This document shows positions 38,111 to 48,425 of a DNA stretch of 64,000 nucleotides, piece after piece. The number at the start of each line of letters is the position of its first letter. Position 1 is the stretch's first letter. This DNA comes from Phaeosaccion multiseriatum (taxonomy: Eukaryota; Ochrophyta, other classes). The position numbers and the translations under genes were made by a program. The notes under the pieces were generated by a model. The model was not told where the DNA came from. It did no database searches and was given only the letters and a program-made list of their open reading frames with translations. The stretch spans positions 1,488,001-1,552,000 of the forward strand of contig OZ218952.1 in NCBI GenBank assembly GCA_965112735.1. The letters run 5' to 3'.

Positions 38111-38881
38111 GATCTGCGCAGCTTCCAAACGAGCACAAAGATGGAGGCCCTCATGCAAGCACTGCACGACATGCAGCGAAAGGACCCGTCGGCCAAGGCC
38201 ATCGTCTTCTCCCAGTTCGTCAACATGCTGGACCTGCTCGAGTTCCGCATCAAGCAAGGGGGCATTCACTGCGTCAAGCTGAGCGGGGGCATGAGCATGG
38301 ACAAGCGCGATGTGGTGCTAAGGGCCTTCCGAGAGAAGCCGGAAGTCAAGGTACTGCTCATCAGCCTCAAGGCCGGAGGGGTGGCGCTGAATCTCACCGT
38401 GGCCAACTACATTTTCCTCATGGACCCATGGTAAGAAGGCTTGTTTGCCGATCCATGTTTATTAACACAGCAAATGCGACCGGGGTGCTTGCTTGGGGCC
38501 TTACCAGAGAAGGCCAGAGGAGTCTCACGGTGCCCCTCATGGGAGCCTCAAGTAGGCCGGGGGGGGAGTGGCGCTGAAACGTCTGACATCTCGAACCCAT
38601 GCGCGAACAAATTTAAACTCCCGCCCTCATACGGACCCACCCACCCACCCACCCACCCCAGGTGGAATGGCGCTGCCGAGATGCAGGCCATCGATCGCAC
38701 CCACCGCATGGGGCAGACCAAGCCCATCTTCGCCACGCGTTTCATCATCGAGGACACGATTGAGGAGCGCATTGTGCGGCTGCAGGAGAAGAAGCGCCTC
38801 GTGTTTGACGGGACGGTGGGCGGCTCAGCAGCGTCGCTCGCGCAACTGACGGTGGACGACCTTCGATTTCTCTTCCAGTGA
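33782..38881 (+). CDS. RAD16: RAD16-type SNF2 ATPase with RING and N-terminal PARP-type zinc finger (apparent frameshift)
   Basis: Global-genome nucleotide-excision-repair translocase/E3 family. Exons: 33782-35742, 36029-36431, 36756-36907, 37173-37642, 38108-38430, 38662-38881 (about 1175 aa). N-terminus: a zf-PARP-like C-x2-C...H-x2-C module (CPRCEEKV...WSHLKC). Then SNF2: DEMGMGKT, a plant-RAD16-like CPDCNRRLY...HRKYFCG finger, an acidic/Lys-rich linker, [17 protein letters not shown], and the RAD16 insert [14 protein letters not shown]...CEQCGHG...HSCYFN. A RING follows (CAVCDSP...CGHFFCRGC...CPAC), then helicase C ([39 protein letters not shown]). The frame changes at an 11-G run at 35146-35156. 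Deleting one G restores one continuous frame through a Gly-rich linker, so a sequencing or assembly error is likelier than a true break. ATG 33782 is the first in frame. Confidence 0.93.
36450..36562 (+). repeat. (GGA)n microsatellite in RAD16 intron
   Basis: A long, slightly interrupted GGA run in the intron 36432-36755, shortly after the donor. Confidence 0.85.
37524..37536 (+). repeat. 13-mer variant in RAD16 exon
   Basis: TTGTATCACCAAC in coding sequence (L-V-S-P-T), just after the RING domain. It differs by one base from the consensus. Confidence 0.65.
38038..38107 (+). repeat. (CA)n run forming the acceptor of a RAD16 intron
   Basis: A CA dinucleotide tract of about 70 bp runs directly into the AG at 38106-38107, with the exon starting GTGGATCTG. 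No normal polypyrimidine tract stands between them. Confidence 0.85.
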
Positions 38882-38971
38882 GAAGAGGGAGGGTGTGCGA
38901 GAGAGGAAAGACAAATGGATTCTTATGTTCGTGTGTGCGGTACTGTTTGTTGTATTTACACATTATAAAAA

Positions 38972-39029
38972 CAAATCTCTAAACATATCCTGTCCCCGAC
39001 ATCAAATCTCTAAACATGTCCTGTCCCCG
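38972..39029 (+). repeat. Two direct copies of a 27-bp unit in the 3' spacer
   Basis: CAAATCTCTAAACAT(A/G)TCC plus CTGTCCCCG-like tail, repeated with 31-bp period between the convergent RAD16 and secreted-protein genes. Confidence 0.8.
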
Positions 39030-39075
39030 CCACCCATCCATCGACAACATATAAACAAAAGACTGGAGGTCTAGC

Positions 39076-40239
39076 TCAGCGGGATTCAACCCTGGCCTTG
39101 ATTGGGTAGGTCATGGGGCCCGTGTTCTTGATGATGATGGTGCATCCGTAGCCAGGAGTCTCGAGCACTGCAGAAAAGGGGCGCATTGCTCCGTCATCAG
39201 TAGAGACCTCCGCTAGTTGTCGCAGACTGCCGGGGCCTTGCAGAACCTCGACAGTGGCCTGGATGGGCAGGCCCTCGGACCAAAGTGAGATTCGCACGTT
39301 GTTCACAGAGGCATGAACGGGAAAGTATTGCAGGGAGTCTCCTTGGATAGTGCGTCCATAACCTCCTACAGCACCGCCATAGGAACCGTGGAAACCAGAG
39401 CCGAAGCCGGAGCTATAGCCAGAGCCGTAGGAGCCGGAGCCGTAGGAGCCGGAGCCGTAGGAACCGGAGCCGTAGTGGTGGTGGTTACCGTGGAAGCCGG
39501 AAGAGTAAAAGCTGCCGCTGCCACTGCCTCGGCCACTACCACGCACACCGGCCGCCAATGGGAACTCCATAGGCCCACCGTTTCGAATCTCGACCACGCC
39601 TCCTCGACCCCCGGGTGTGTCAACAATGGAGCGGAAGGGGCGGGCAAGTCCGTCTTCGCTCCAGACCTTGATCCGCTGGGGCGCGTGGTTGGGACCTTCC
39701 CAGACCTGAAGATCAGCGGTCAGGGGTGTTCCGTTCGTCTCTAAAAGCACTTGCTGCTGCTCTTGGTTGTAATGTCTACCCCATGAGAGGCGAGAGCCTC
39801 CCTGCATTTCCTGGAGTCCGTCGCGGCGTCCTCCCCAGAAAGATTGCCGGCCGCCAGCATAGGAGTTGTGGCGGTACCCGCCCTCGCGATAGTTGTCGCG
39901 GCCTCCACCCCAGAAGGACTGTCCGCCGTGCTGCTGAAGGCCATAGCCGTTATTGTCCCGCCGGATGATGCTCCCCTGCGACCCGACGGTGTTGATGTTG
40001 CGGATGCGCTCGTTCGACCTTGGCTCGTAGTACTGTTGCTGGCCGTTGTAGTTGTAGCCACCAATAGGCGTGGCCTGTCGAACAACGCTGCTCACAGCGT
40101 TGTTGACATTGTGGTGCCGTCCTTGGTTCTGGTTACTCTGGTAACGATCTGTGAAGGTCGTAACCTGAGAAGGAGAAAAGGCGGTGGCCTGGTGCCACAC
40201 GCAGAAGGCCAGGACACTCGCGAGGTAGGTGTTCATCAT
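39076..40239 (-). CDS. Secreted Gly-rich protein with two related C-terminal domains
   Basis: 387 aa, single exon. A signal peptide is evident (MNTYLASVLAFCVW, cleavage near ATA-FS). The middle is rich in Gly, Asn, Ser, Tyr and Arg, with SFWGG repeated and a GSGSYGSGSYG run. The C-terminus has two homologous domains of about 65-75 residues. The first holds LQVWEGPNHAP...SEDGLARPFRSIVDTPG..VEIRNGGPMEFPL. The second holds ISLWSEGLPI...STDDGAMRPFSAVLETPG..IIIKNTGPMTYPI. The shared core is RPFxxxxxTPG...I(R/K)NxGPMxxPx. An RNINTVGSQGSIIR motif is shared with the gene at 42337. A wall, matrix or surface role is inference; I know no named family. Confidence 0.85.
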   Translation of the reverse strand: MMNTYLASVLAFCVWHQATAFSPSQVTTFTDRYQSNQNQGRHHNVNNAVSSVVRQATPIGGYNYNGQQQYYEPRSNERIRNINTVGSQGSIIRRDNNGYGLQQHGGQSFWGGGRDNYREGGYRHNSYAGGRQSFWGGRRDGLQEMQGGSRLSWGRHYNQEQQQVLLETNGTPLTADLQVWEGPNHAPQRIKVWSEDGLARPFRSIVDTPGGRGGVVEIRNGGPMEFPLAAGVRGSGRGSGSGSFYSSGFHGNHHHYGSGSYGSGSYGSGSYGSGYSSGFGSGFHGSYGGAVGGYGRTIQGDSLQYFPVHASVNNVRISLWSEGLPIQATVEVLQGPGSLRQLAEVSTDDGAMRPFSAVLETPGYGCTIIIKNTGPMTYPIKARVESR

Positions 40240-42336
40240 GGTGTGTTGCTGTGTGTCGAGTCGAAGTTGATTGTGATGGGGTTTCCCTTCTCCCCCGTCC
40301 CTTCTCTCGTTCTATCTTTGTAACGAAGAATAGAGCAGCACTCTTGGATAGAGGGTTGGTCAGACAAAAAAGGGCGGTATATATCTATTGCCCGTTCCCA
40401 GTTTCAGTAGCGGCCACGTCACAAAAACAGAAAGCAACCGAAACATTTACTGCTAGTAACCCGTTACTTACTGCAACTTCTCTTATAGCAGCCCCCCCCC
40501 CCCAGCGTTGAGACTGGACCTTTTTATTCGGTACGCCAACACGCGAACAGTCTTGGCGGGGCCGGCGGAGGGGCGACCCAAATGGAGTGACCTTATCGTA
40601 GTTCTGAGGAAAACCCTGATAGCAGCCAGCCAGCCAGCACCCGAATTGAAGGGCGGGTTTCCCTCTCTGCGAAGCCGGTGCTACTCTGAGTAGGGCAAAA
40701 GAGATCATCGAGAGGCACATGATGGTGGAGGAGGTGGACACCATCATGTGGGATCAGATCATGGCGAGCGCGAAAGCCCTGGCTTCTCTCCTGGCGCCGC
40801 TTTGAGCGAGTATGGGCGGAGACAGACAAGCGCTAGCGGCGGAAGCAAGAACCTCACAGGGCACACTCCAGCTGAAGTTTGGAACCAATGCCTGCCAGAA
40901 ACAGCATGCACCTCATCATACCACCACGCACACACAGCTTGCAGCACCTTGCTCCCTTCTGTACGGAGTTAGTTAGACAGGTGTTTAGCCTTTCGGTGCC
41001 CCCGCCCTTAGGTTGATTCGCGGACGCTCCAGAACACCCCACGTGTACTTGCAAGATGCGCTTCTAAGAAGTACGCGGTCTTGCCTCGTTCTCCTGCCTT
41101 GTCGTCATCGGAGCGTCGTGGTTGCCCCCCCCCCCACCGGCCGCTCCTTAAACCTTATCTTGCACATCACTTGTCTTGTCGGACGCCTTGGTGTATCCGG
41201 CTTGTCCCGAACCCCTCCCTTCAGCGAGGCTGCGAGGGCGGTAGCAGCAGCAGCAGCAGCCGCAGCAGAGAAATTACCGCTGCTGCCGACCCCTGACGTA
41301 CTACCTGGCTGCTACCGCTGGTGTCAGCCGGCCTTTGACCCCCTACCGGCCGACCCCCTGACGTGCTAGCTACCGAGCGATTCTCAATAGCATGCTACCG
41401 GGCCCTCCGCACCCGGTAGCACACTACTGGCGGCCGGCCGGTAGCAGGTAGCACGCCAGGTCACGCCAGCGGTAGCAGGTAGCAGCTAGCTTACGTCGGC
41501 GGTGGCAGCTGATGGACTGGTTGGCCGGCCGGCCGGTCGAGCAGAGGCCTTGGCACGGGGAGAGGGGATGCCTGGGCTCGCCGAGGAGCCTTCCGAGCGG
41601 CAGAGGCAGGGCCAGCGAGACCCGCGGGGGAAGGGGGTAGTCTGGCTGCTAGGAACGGTGGGCCGGTGGGCTTGAGACTCCAGGCTAATAGCTAGGCCTT
41701 GTACGGAGACTAAGGCGACATGGAGAGAACTCTGTACGTCCTACTAGTCGGTGTGCCTCCCGCCGAGGGCATAGCCCGAGGGAGGCTTGTGTTACACTCC
41801 CTGGCTCTCCGGGGTGGTGTGGAGTGTCAAAGAGTGTTGTGTGCTAAGCATGTTGGAATCCGTCGCCCGTCGCCTCTTGGAAGTTTGAAACTACACCCTT
41901 CTAGTCGCAGGTGATGGATGGATTGGAAAGTATGGTGAAGGTTGATAGGCAACAACAAGAACATGATCTTCCCTCCGCTGGTGGTAGTCTGGAGTGTGTG
42001 TAGCAACACCCCATCATCAGCCAGGAGTATCATGCATTTTTTCCGACTTTTATTCCTTACGTACTGCTCAGTGTGAGGGGACTTGCTCCTTGGGGAGGGA
42101 GAAGAAGAGGAGAAAGACGAACACGAGGAGGACGAAGATACGTGGGCAAACACCATCACTCACTTCTCTTTTCGCCGAGCGATTCCCTTGCCGGATAAAA
42201 CAAACATTACGTAAGGGTTCTACAACCCAGGGGGGTTTTGTCTCGTTCACGCTGACGAGACCTTCAAGCTTAAGTCCAGTTTAAAGGCTTTAGGGGGACT
42301 CAGCCTACTACACCACCGACTGGACCACAGCCAACC
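40240..42336. other. 2.1-kb divergent spacer with foldback sequence and a coding-like fragment
   Basis: This lies between two divergent secreted-protein genes. 40240-40480 looks like the promoter side of the minus-strand gene. A coding-like fragment lies at 40650-40804 (plus; EIIERHMMVEEVDTIMWDQI then a stop), without a start or partner exon. 41275-41530 is a GC-rich imperfect inverted repeat. 42190-42336 is the probable promoter and leader of the gene at 42337. Confidence 0.5.
41275..41530. repeat. Imperfect inverted repeat rich in GTAGC/GCTAC
   Basis: The left half holds GACCCCTGACGTACTACC, GGCTGCTACCGCTGG and CTACCGGCCGA. The right half holds complements such as GGTAGCAGGTAGCA, CCAGCGGTAGCAGG and CGGCCGGCCGGTAG. 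It folds back on a centre near 41400. The ACCCC(C)TGACGT word is also duplicated directly (41288 and 41349). Confidence 0.6.
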
Positions 42337-43317
42337 ATGAAGGCCTTCCTCGGGAGTCTCCTGTCGCTCTGCGTGTGTCTGGGAGTGGTCACTGCATTGA
42401 ATGTCGGTCAGCAGACGACCTTTAGGCTTGACAATGGGTGGGGTGGATATGGCCCCCGTAATTCTGTCGACCAAGGCATCTACTACGGGAACGGGCTGAA
42501 TCGATACGGGGGGGGGGGCTATCGCAACAACTATGTGGACCGTTCCTACGGCTACGACCGCTACGACGATTTTCCTAACGACAGATGGGGTTACTACAAC
42601 AATGGGCGATACCAGCCCAGGAGAAGGGAAGACTTGCTCAGGAATGTCAACACTGTAGGCCAGGGCACCACAATCACGCTCGCCAACCCTGGATATGGGA
42701 GATCGGGGTACGGCGGCGGGTACCACAACAATTATGATCGGTACGACTCGAACAGGTGGAGGGAAGACAACAATCGGCTGGCGAGCTTCTGGTTGGCCAA
42801 TCCTGTGGACCGAATCAACCGCGGTGGCTACAACAATGGTTACTACAACAATGGCTACAACCAGCTGAACAGCGGCGGTTACAACCGCAATGTCAATACG
42901 ATTGGCAACCAGGGCAGCATTATTCGAAGTGGCTATGGCAACTATGGCAGCAATTACTATGGGCCCGGCTCAAACCAGTACTGGGGCTCCAACTCTTACG
43001 ACGGCGGGACCTTCCGCGGGGAGACGTACAACTTGTACCGCGGCGGGAACTACTATGGCAACGGCTGGGGAAATCAGTGGGGAGGGAACGGGTGGGGCAA
43101 CGGGTACGACTCGTACAACAATTACCGAGGCGGCAACTATTACGGCAACGGGTGGGGGAACGATTACAGGGGAGGGCCATACCGCAATGGCTACAACAGT
43201 GGGTACTACAACAATGGGTACAACAATGGGTACTACAACAATGGCTACAACAATGGCTACAACCGCGGGGGGTTCTGGGGACCAGACCGAGGTGGAAACG
43301 CGCATCTCCTCTACTGA
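42337..43317 (+). CDS. Secreted Asn/Gly/Tyr-rich repeat protein
   Basis: 326 aa, single exon. Signal peptide MKAFLGSLLSLCVCLGVVTA, then LNVGQQTTF, which parallels FSPSQVTTF at the mature start of the protein at 39076-40239. Motifs RNVNTVGQGTTI and RNVNTIGNQGSIIR repeat the RNINTVGSQGSIIR motif of that neighbour. The C-terminal half is made of short units such as YNNGYYNNGYNNG and YRGGNYYGNGWGN, with few charges and few Cys. It lacks the paired C-terminal domain of the neighbour. Such Tyr/Gly/Asn-rich chains suggest an extracellular structural or adhesive role, but this is inference. Confidence 0.85.
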   Translation: MKAFLGSLLSLCVCLGVVTALNVGQQTTFRLDNGWGGYGPRNSVDQGIYYGNGLNRYGGGGYRNNYVDRSYGYDRYDDFPNDRWGYYNNGRYQPRRREDLLRNVNTVGQGTTITLANPGYGRSGYGGGYHNNYDRYDSNRWREDNNRLASFWLANPVDRINRGGYNNGYYNNGYNQLNSGGYNRNVNTIGNQGSIIRSGYGNYGSNYYGPGSNQYWGSNSYDGGTFRGETYNLYRGGNYYGNGWGNQWGGNGWGNGYDSYNNYRGGNYYGNGWGNDYRGGPYRNGYNSGYYNNGYNNGYYNNGYNNGYNRGGFWGPDRGGNAHLLY

Positions 43318-44882
43318 ACGGACCACCCCGGTCTTGTATATGGGCATAGGTGGGGAGTGGCGAGGGAGAGGGTTGGGAGAGGCTGGCGCGGATGGTAGCG
43401 AATAGTAAACACGGGACCATAGCGGGGGCGAAAAGTAATAATGGTCCCAAAGGGTGGGGGGATCTGGGCGGGTCGGGACGTAGAAGTAAGCTGTAGTTTT
43501 AAACATGTGAATAGACCTTACGATACGCGAGTACGTATCCCTTGTCCAGCGTTCGCTGCCTGCGCATTGAGCCTTCACTGACCCACAGTGTCCGCCCCCT
43601 TCTTGTCTAACGCCACCGTCGGCCTCCTTTGGCACTAACTCCCCCGTCGCTGCTGCTCTTGCGCCCCCTCTTCTTCGTCTCCACTTTCCTCTCCACACAC
43701 ACCCGTTGCACTCATCCCTTCCCTCATATCCCGACCTCCGTCTCGTGCATCTCGGCCATCGCCATCGTCATTGCCGCCGCATACCCACCACAACATTGCC
43801 ACACCCTTCGCTGCCGTGGTGCCGCTGCTAACCTGTGCCTGTGCGTTGCATAGTGCCCTGAGGCTTGCCCCCCACCGCTCTTGCTGGGTTGGGGACGTCT
43901 CCGCTCATCCCTCCCTCCACTCCTCTTCCTTTGTGTTCGACCCTTGCCTGCTGCGGCTCCTGCTGCGGCTCCTGCTCCTGCTCCTGCTCCTGCTGCTGTC
44001 TCCAGTCAACGTACGGCTCTTCCTGACCCCCTAGCCGCAGCAACAGCAGCCGTAGCAGCAGGACCAAAGGTCTCCCTCTCCCTCCGCCTTCCTCTCCTCC
44101 ACCTTCCCGTCCCTTGCAGCGGCTCCGACTTCGCCGCTCCCTCCCACTTTGATTGGCTGCTGTGACCGCTGCTCCGACTGCGACTTATGCTGTTCCTGTT
44201 CGGCGTTCTTGCCCGGCTGGTTGCTGGTGAGGAGGGCCTTTCCTCTTCCTGATCCTGCCGCTTCGCTCCTTCGCTCTCTAGCAGCAGCAGCAGTAGTAAC
44301 AACTCTCTTCTTTCCTTGCTCCGAATTGTCCTTGCCCTGCTTCGACTCCTGCTGTTCCTGCTCGACGATCTTGCTGCCCGCCACCCTCAGATCCCCCTTC
44401 TTGCCGTCCTCTTTCTTTCCCCTGGCTCTACTCAGGCCCCCATCCTTTCTCCCACCCTGATGCCCGCTGCTGCCGCTGGCCCCGCCACCAGAAATTGAGA
44501 GCGGGTGCCCTCCCGCTCCCTCTCTTTTCTCTCTCTCTCTCCCTCCCTCTCTCTCTCTCTCCTCTCTCTCTTCCTTCCAGCTGTGCATACTGGTGCGCCT
44601 CTTGCACCGGCGATTGCCGCATGTCTATCCTTCCCCTATAGCTTATCCTCTTTACCCTCGCTGTCATTGTCACCATCTTCAGGAGGGGGGAAACAGGGGG
44701 GGGTAGGACAGGTGGACCACGCACGCCGCTGAGTTGCAGAGGAGCCGCGCTGCTTTTGTCTTGCCGGGCTCGCCGCCCATAGGCCCCCCTCCTCGTGAGT
44801 ACTGCAACGGCGGCGGTCACTGACTTGCCCGCCCGCCTTATGACTGCGGGGCGAGCTTCACTTCACTTGACATGACTTGACT
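43318..44882 (-). other. Low-complexity region with weak minus-strand coding potential
   Basis: Minus-strand open stretches run from an ATG at 44820 (SPLLKMVTMTARVKRISYRG) towards 43830, rich in Gln, Lys, Ser and Glu (IVEQEQQESKQGKDNSEQG). They sit in different frames with possible splice sites (GTATGC donor near 44590). I cannot assemble a convincing gene or recognise a domain. A charged, disordered protein or non-coding low-complexity DNA are both possible. Confidence 0.3.
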
Positions 44883-45740
44883 TCACGTCTTCTGGCTGCT
44901 GTTCATGATGGGCCGCGGTCTGTTCTTGAAGTGCATCTTGCTCTCGACACGCCCCACTATGGAGTACGAAGTGGTCGCTGGAGAGGAGAGCGGGGCTGTT
45001 AGGGGAAAGAGGACAGTAGAGGCCAATCAAGGGAGGCGACGATCGAGTACGCTGCATTGTAGTGAAGCAGAGCACTTGCCTTGTGTAGCGCCTTCATCCT
45101 TCTTGCCCTCCTCCCCACGGGATGGGGTGCTGTCTTGCGGGGAAGGTTCGTGGCGAATGCGCTTAAAGACGAGCATGGGCTTGGGCAAACTAGTCACCTA
45201 GTCATGGGGTAGATTCAGGTAGATTCAGCCAATGTCGAAGGTCAAGTAGTACAATAAGGGAGGAGAGGAGAGGATTGACGAAGGTGGTACAAGAGAACGC
45301 GTTCGATTCATTCAGTTGTTTCCGCTGCGTTCTCTCGTACCTTTCCCTCCATTTTGTTGTTGTTTATGATAAGCGTGGGATTGCCCTGTGTGGCGGGAGA
45401 GGAGAGAGGCAGCACGGTGAGTGGGATGGGGTAGCAGCATTTATATTTCCTCAAATTTGTCCTTTCCCCCACTCACGTTGGCCGCCTTCGACAGGTGCCC
45501 CAGCAGCTGCCCACTCAGCGGGGCTGCGCACTTGATCTCCCCCTGCAGCTCCACCATGGACCATTCCGGTATGACCTTGGCTCCTTCCCTCGTCCTCTTG
45601 CTTCCCTTACTGTGGCCTCGGTCCTCACCACCCTGCTCGTGCTCCTCCTGCTGCTGCTGCTGGTCCTCTGCACCTCCTTTCTCGTCCTCCTCCTCCTCCG
45701 TTGCCTCAAGCGTCACAGGAATGCTCTTGACACAGCTCAT
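44883..45740 (-). CDS. CTF8: Chromosome transmission fidelity protein 8 (CTF18-RFC subunit)
   Basis: Small subunit of the alternative clamp loader CTF18-DCC1-CTF8, which acts in replication and sister-chromatid cohesion. Four exons on the minus strand: 45477-45740, 45341-45385, 45080-45197, 44883-44977 (173 aa). All joins agree in phase. Family landmarks: WSMVELQGEIKC...LSGQLLGHL, the NPTLIINNNKMEGKV segment, KPMLVFKRI, and the C-terminal YSIVGRVESKMHFKNRPRPI. The first exon adds a Glu/Gln-rich insert not seen in short homologues. Intron 3 has a GC donor (AAG then GCAAGT), and only this keeps the frame. It is divergent from the ankyrin gene at 46043. It is easy to miss because every exon is short. 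Confidence 0.88.
45078..45079 (-). other. CTF8: GC splice donor in CTF8
   Basis: Exon 45080-45197 ends ACACAAG and is followed by GCAAGT. Joining to the exon at 44977 gives A-T-Q-A-T-T-S-Y-S-I-V, matching the family frame. Confidence 0.65.
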
Positions 45741-46042
45741 GCTGCTCGTGATGTTCTACTCTGGCTGCTGCTTTCCTTACACGTAAATTCCTCCCTTCCC
45801 CAAAAGTAAAGGGGATATTTTTTTATTTTTTTTTTTGGGGGTTTGGTGTGTGCTGCAGTAAAAAAACCTGCCTGTGTGGTGTGCCCCATCACCCCCGCAA
45901 CATGAGGTAGGCGGTGGGCAGCAGGACAATCGTACGATACTGTGCGTGAGACTTGAAAAAAAACCCTTTTACCCTCTCGATCATTTTTCTTTCTCTCTCT
46001 TCCCTGCGAGGGGAACACTGGCCGAGTGAGGAGCTACTAATT
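45741..46042. other. Divergent promoter region of CTF8 and ankyrin gene
   Basis: About 300 bp containing a T-rich run with a G-run (45815-45845). Nothing else is identified. Confidence 0.5.
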
Positions 46043-47361
46043 ATGGCGGAGGCGGCTTTAGACATTGAGGTAAGATCTCTTCTGTGGGGAGTCCCGGCCC
46101 TTCGCCTTGAGGCCCAGCCTATTTTCTCGTATATGTATGCATGTTCCTCCCCTTTGTATCCATTGGTCCTGGCGCCCTACCCTTGGGTCAAGGCGAAAGC
46201 TCACGGCCTCCCGGGCCTCCCTCCTTGCCCTGGTCTGCACAGGGGGTGCGACTTGGTGAGGCCATAGTGATGGGGGCGGCTGCAGCAGAGGTCAAGGCGA
46301 TGGTGGCGAAGCTCGTCTCCAAGACGGGCAAAGCACGCCTGGACAAACCGATAGATACGTTCGGATGTACCGCGATGACCATGGCGGCGGAGATTGGTCG
46401 AGCAGACTGTATGGATATCCTCGTCTCAGCTGGAGCGAGTGTGGATCAGGCGGATGGTGTTGGACTCACTCCGCTCTTTATCGCATCTCGGGCCGGATTT
46501 CTCTCAGTTGTGGAGGCGCTTCTTTCGGCCAGCGCCAGTGTGCATTCGTTATCTCAGAGGACCACTCCGCTCTACATAGCTTCTGCACGAGGGCATGCTG
46601 CAGTGGTGGGGGCACTTCTTTCGGCCAAGGCGAATGTGAACTTGATGGACGAGGTGGATCGATGCACTCCGCTTTGTATCGCGTCTCAGGCGGGTCACGT
46701 GTTAGTGGTGCATCGCCTCATCTCAGCAGGCGCACTCCTCGATGGAGGCGACAGTTCCGGAGGCACTCCGCTGTACTCCGCTGTGAATAATGGGCAGGCA
46801 GCGGTAGTGGACAAGCTTCTGTCGGCTGGTGCCGGAGTGGACGCGATGAATTGCGAGGGTTGGACTCCTCTCGTACTCGCCTCTATGACAGGCCACGATG
46901 AAATAGTGGAGCGGCTTCTCCGTGCTGGTGCGAAGGTGGATTATGGGGGGGCCCGCTTTGGCTTCACCCCTCTTCACTTTGCTGCTCGCTATGGGCACGG
47001 GGCAGTGGTGGCCCGTCTTCTCGATGCAGGGTGTCCATGTGATGTGTTGGCCACGTGTGGCTCTCCCCCATTACTCGCTGCCGCCGTCGCTGACCAACAT
47101 GGGACGGTTCAGCAGCTCCTCTCCGCCGGAGCCTCGGTGGACATTGCCCTGGCCTGTGTGCAGCAGAATGATGAGTACCCTGAGGCCGAAGGTACGAAGC
47201 AGAGCCTCCTCGCCGCAGCAAGGGAGCACTTCGCATCGCAGACTGCCCTGGACCTGATGCGCGCAACCGACCCCACCTTTGGCAAGGAGAGGGGCGTACC
47301 GCCGCAGGAGAGGGACGTTCACTCTGAGACCATGCTCGAGGTGGCTTTGGAAATGGCCTAA
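46043..47361 (+). CDS. Ankyrin-repeat protein
   Basis: Two exons, 46043-46069 (MAEAALDIE) and 46243-47361, joined in phase 0 (381 aa). From about residue 35 there are eight or more 33-residue ankyrin repeats with the usual G-x-TPL-x2-A...G-x2-x2-V-x2-LL-x2-GA pattern: FGCTAMTMAAEIGRADCMDILV, GLTPLFIASRAGFLSVVEAL, TTPLYIASARGHAAVVGALL, CTPLCIASQAGHVLVVHRL and others. The C-terminal 60 residues are not ankyrin. The second exon is also open upstream into the intron, but the short first exon has the better ATG. It is a protein-interaction scaffold, partner unknown; no enzyme domain is seen. Confidence 0.88.
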
Positions 47362-47473
47362 ACCACCGCTCATCATGGTTTTCGGCTTTCCTTAGCAAGG
47401 GGTGTGGTGCCATCTTTTTAGAGAGGGGTTGGGCTTGAGAGAGTGGAAGAGTTAAATAAAAGGTGTGTTTTGT

Positions 47474-48381
47474 TCATCTGCCCTTCCGCCCGCTGCGTCC
47501 TTGCGACTTGCGTCTGCCGCCCCCTCCCCCTCCCCCCTGCTGCTCCCCCTGCTCGTGGTCCGCCCCCCCCTCGCCCCCCCCCGCGGTGCTGACCACCACC
47601 TTGCCCCCCAGCAGCTCATGCTTGTGTGGGTCGGCGTCTACTTCGTGCTGAGTGCGAAGGTAGAAGGTCAGGTCTTGCACCTGTGTGTTCGTTTGTCGGG
47701 TATGCATCATCCCACATGTAGGACGGGCAGCAGCAGCAGCAGTAGTGGAAGTATATCAGTAAGAGAAAGGAAAAGCAAGAAGGGAGGGGGCCTGAGGTGG
47801 ACAGAGCGCGCACGCCTGTATGTGTGTGTATGTATGTGTGTATGTTGTATGTGTATGTGTGTGTGTGCATTGTCCCTCCCTGCCCGTCCACTGCCATTGC
47901 CGTCCCGCCTCTATTTGAACTCCCTCTTCCTCCCTCCCTCTCTGTGGATCGTCTGTCCCTCTCTGTCTCTCTCCCTCCATCTCTCTCTACCTTCGCCTCT
48001 CGCCCTCTCTCTCTCTTCCTCTCCTCTCTGTCTCCCTCTCTTTCTCCTTCTCCCCCCCGCCCCGCCGCACGCCATACCTGCTGCTCAAGCTCTGCTATTT
48101 GCTTCTCGCACGCCTCCTTGACTCTGCTCGTGCCCGCTCGAACCCTCTTGACATGCTCCTGGCGAGAGTGCTGATCCTCTGCAGGAGTTGGTGATACAGC
48201 AGCAGTAGCAGTAGCAGTAGCAGACAAAAAATGTTGGAACGGCAGCCAAGACCCGGGGAGGAATACAAACAACGCCAATACAGACAGAACGGAATAGACA
48301 CACACATACTCAGACACAACACACCACACACACAAACAAACCACACACACACACACCACACACACACACAAACCACACACA

Positions 48382-48425
<44 letters not shown>

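Noticed and set aside
40508-40693. Short ORF as an independent gene
   Set aside because: No homology, no start context, and it overlaps the more protein-like but incomplete fragment in another frame.
23224-45740. SMC2, RAD16 and CTF8 as a functional gene cluster
   Set aside because: They are on different strands, separated by unrelated genes, and each has its own promoter region; chance proximity is enough.
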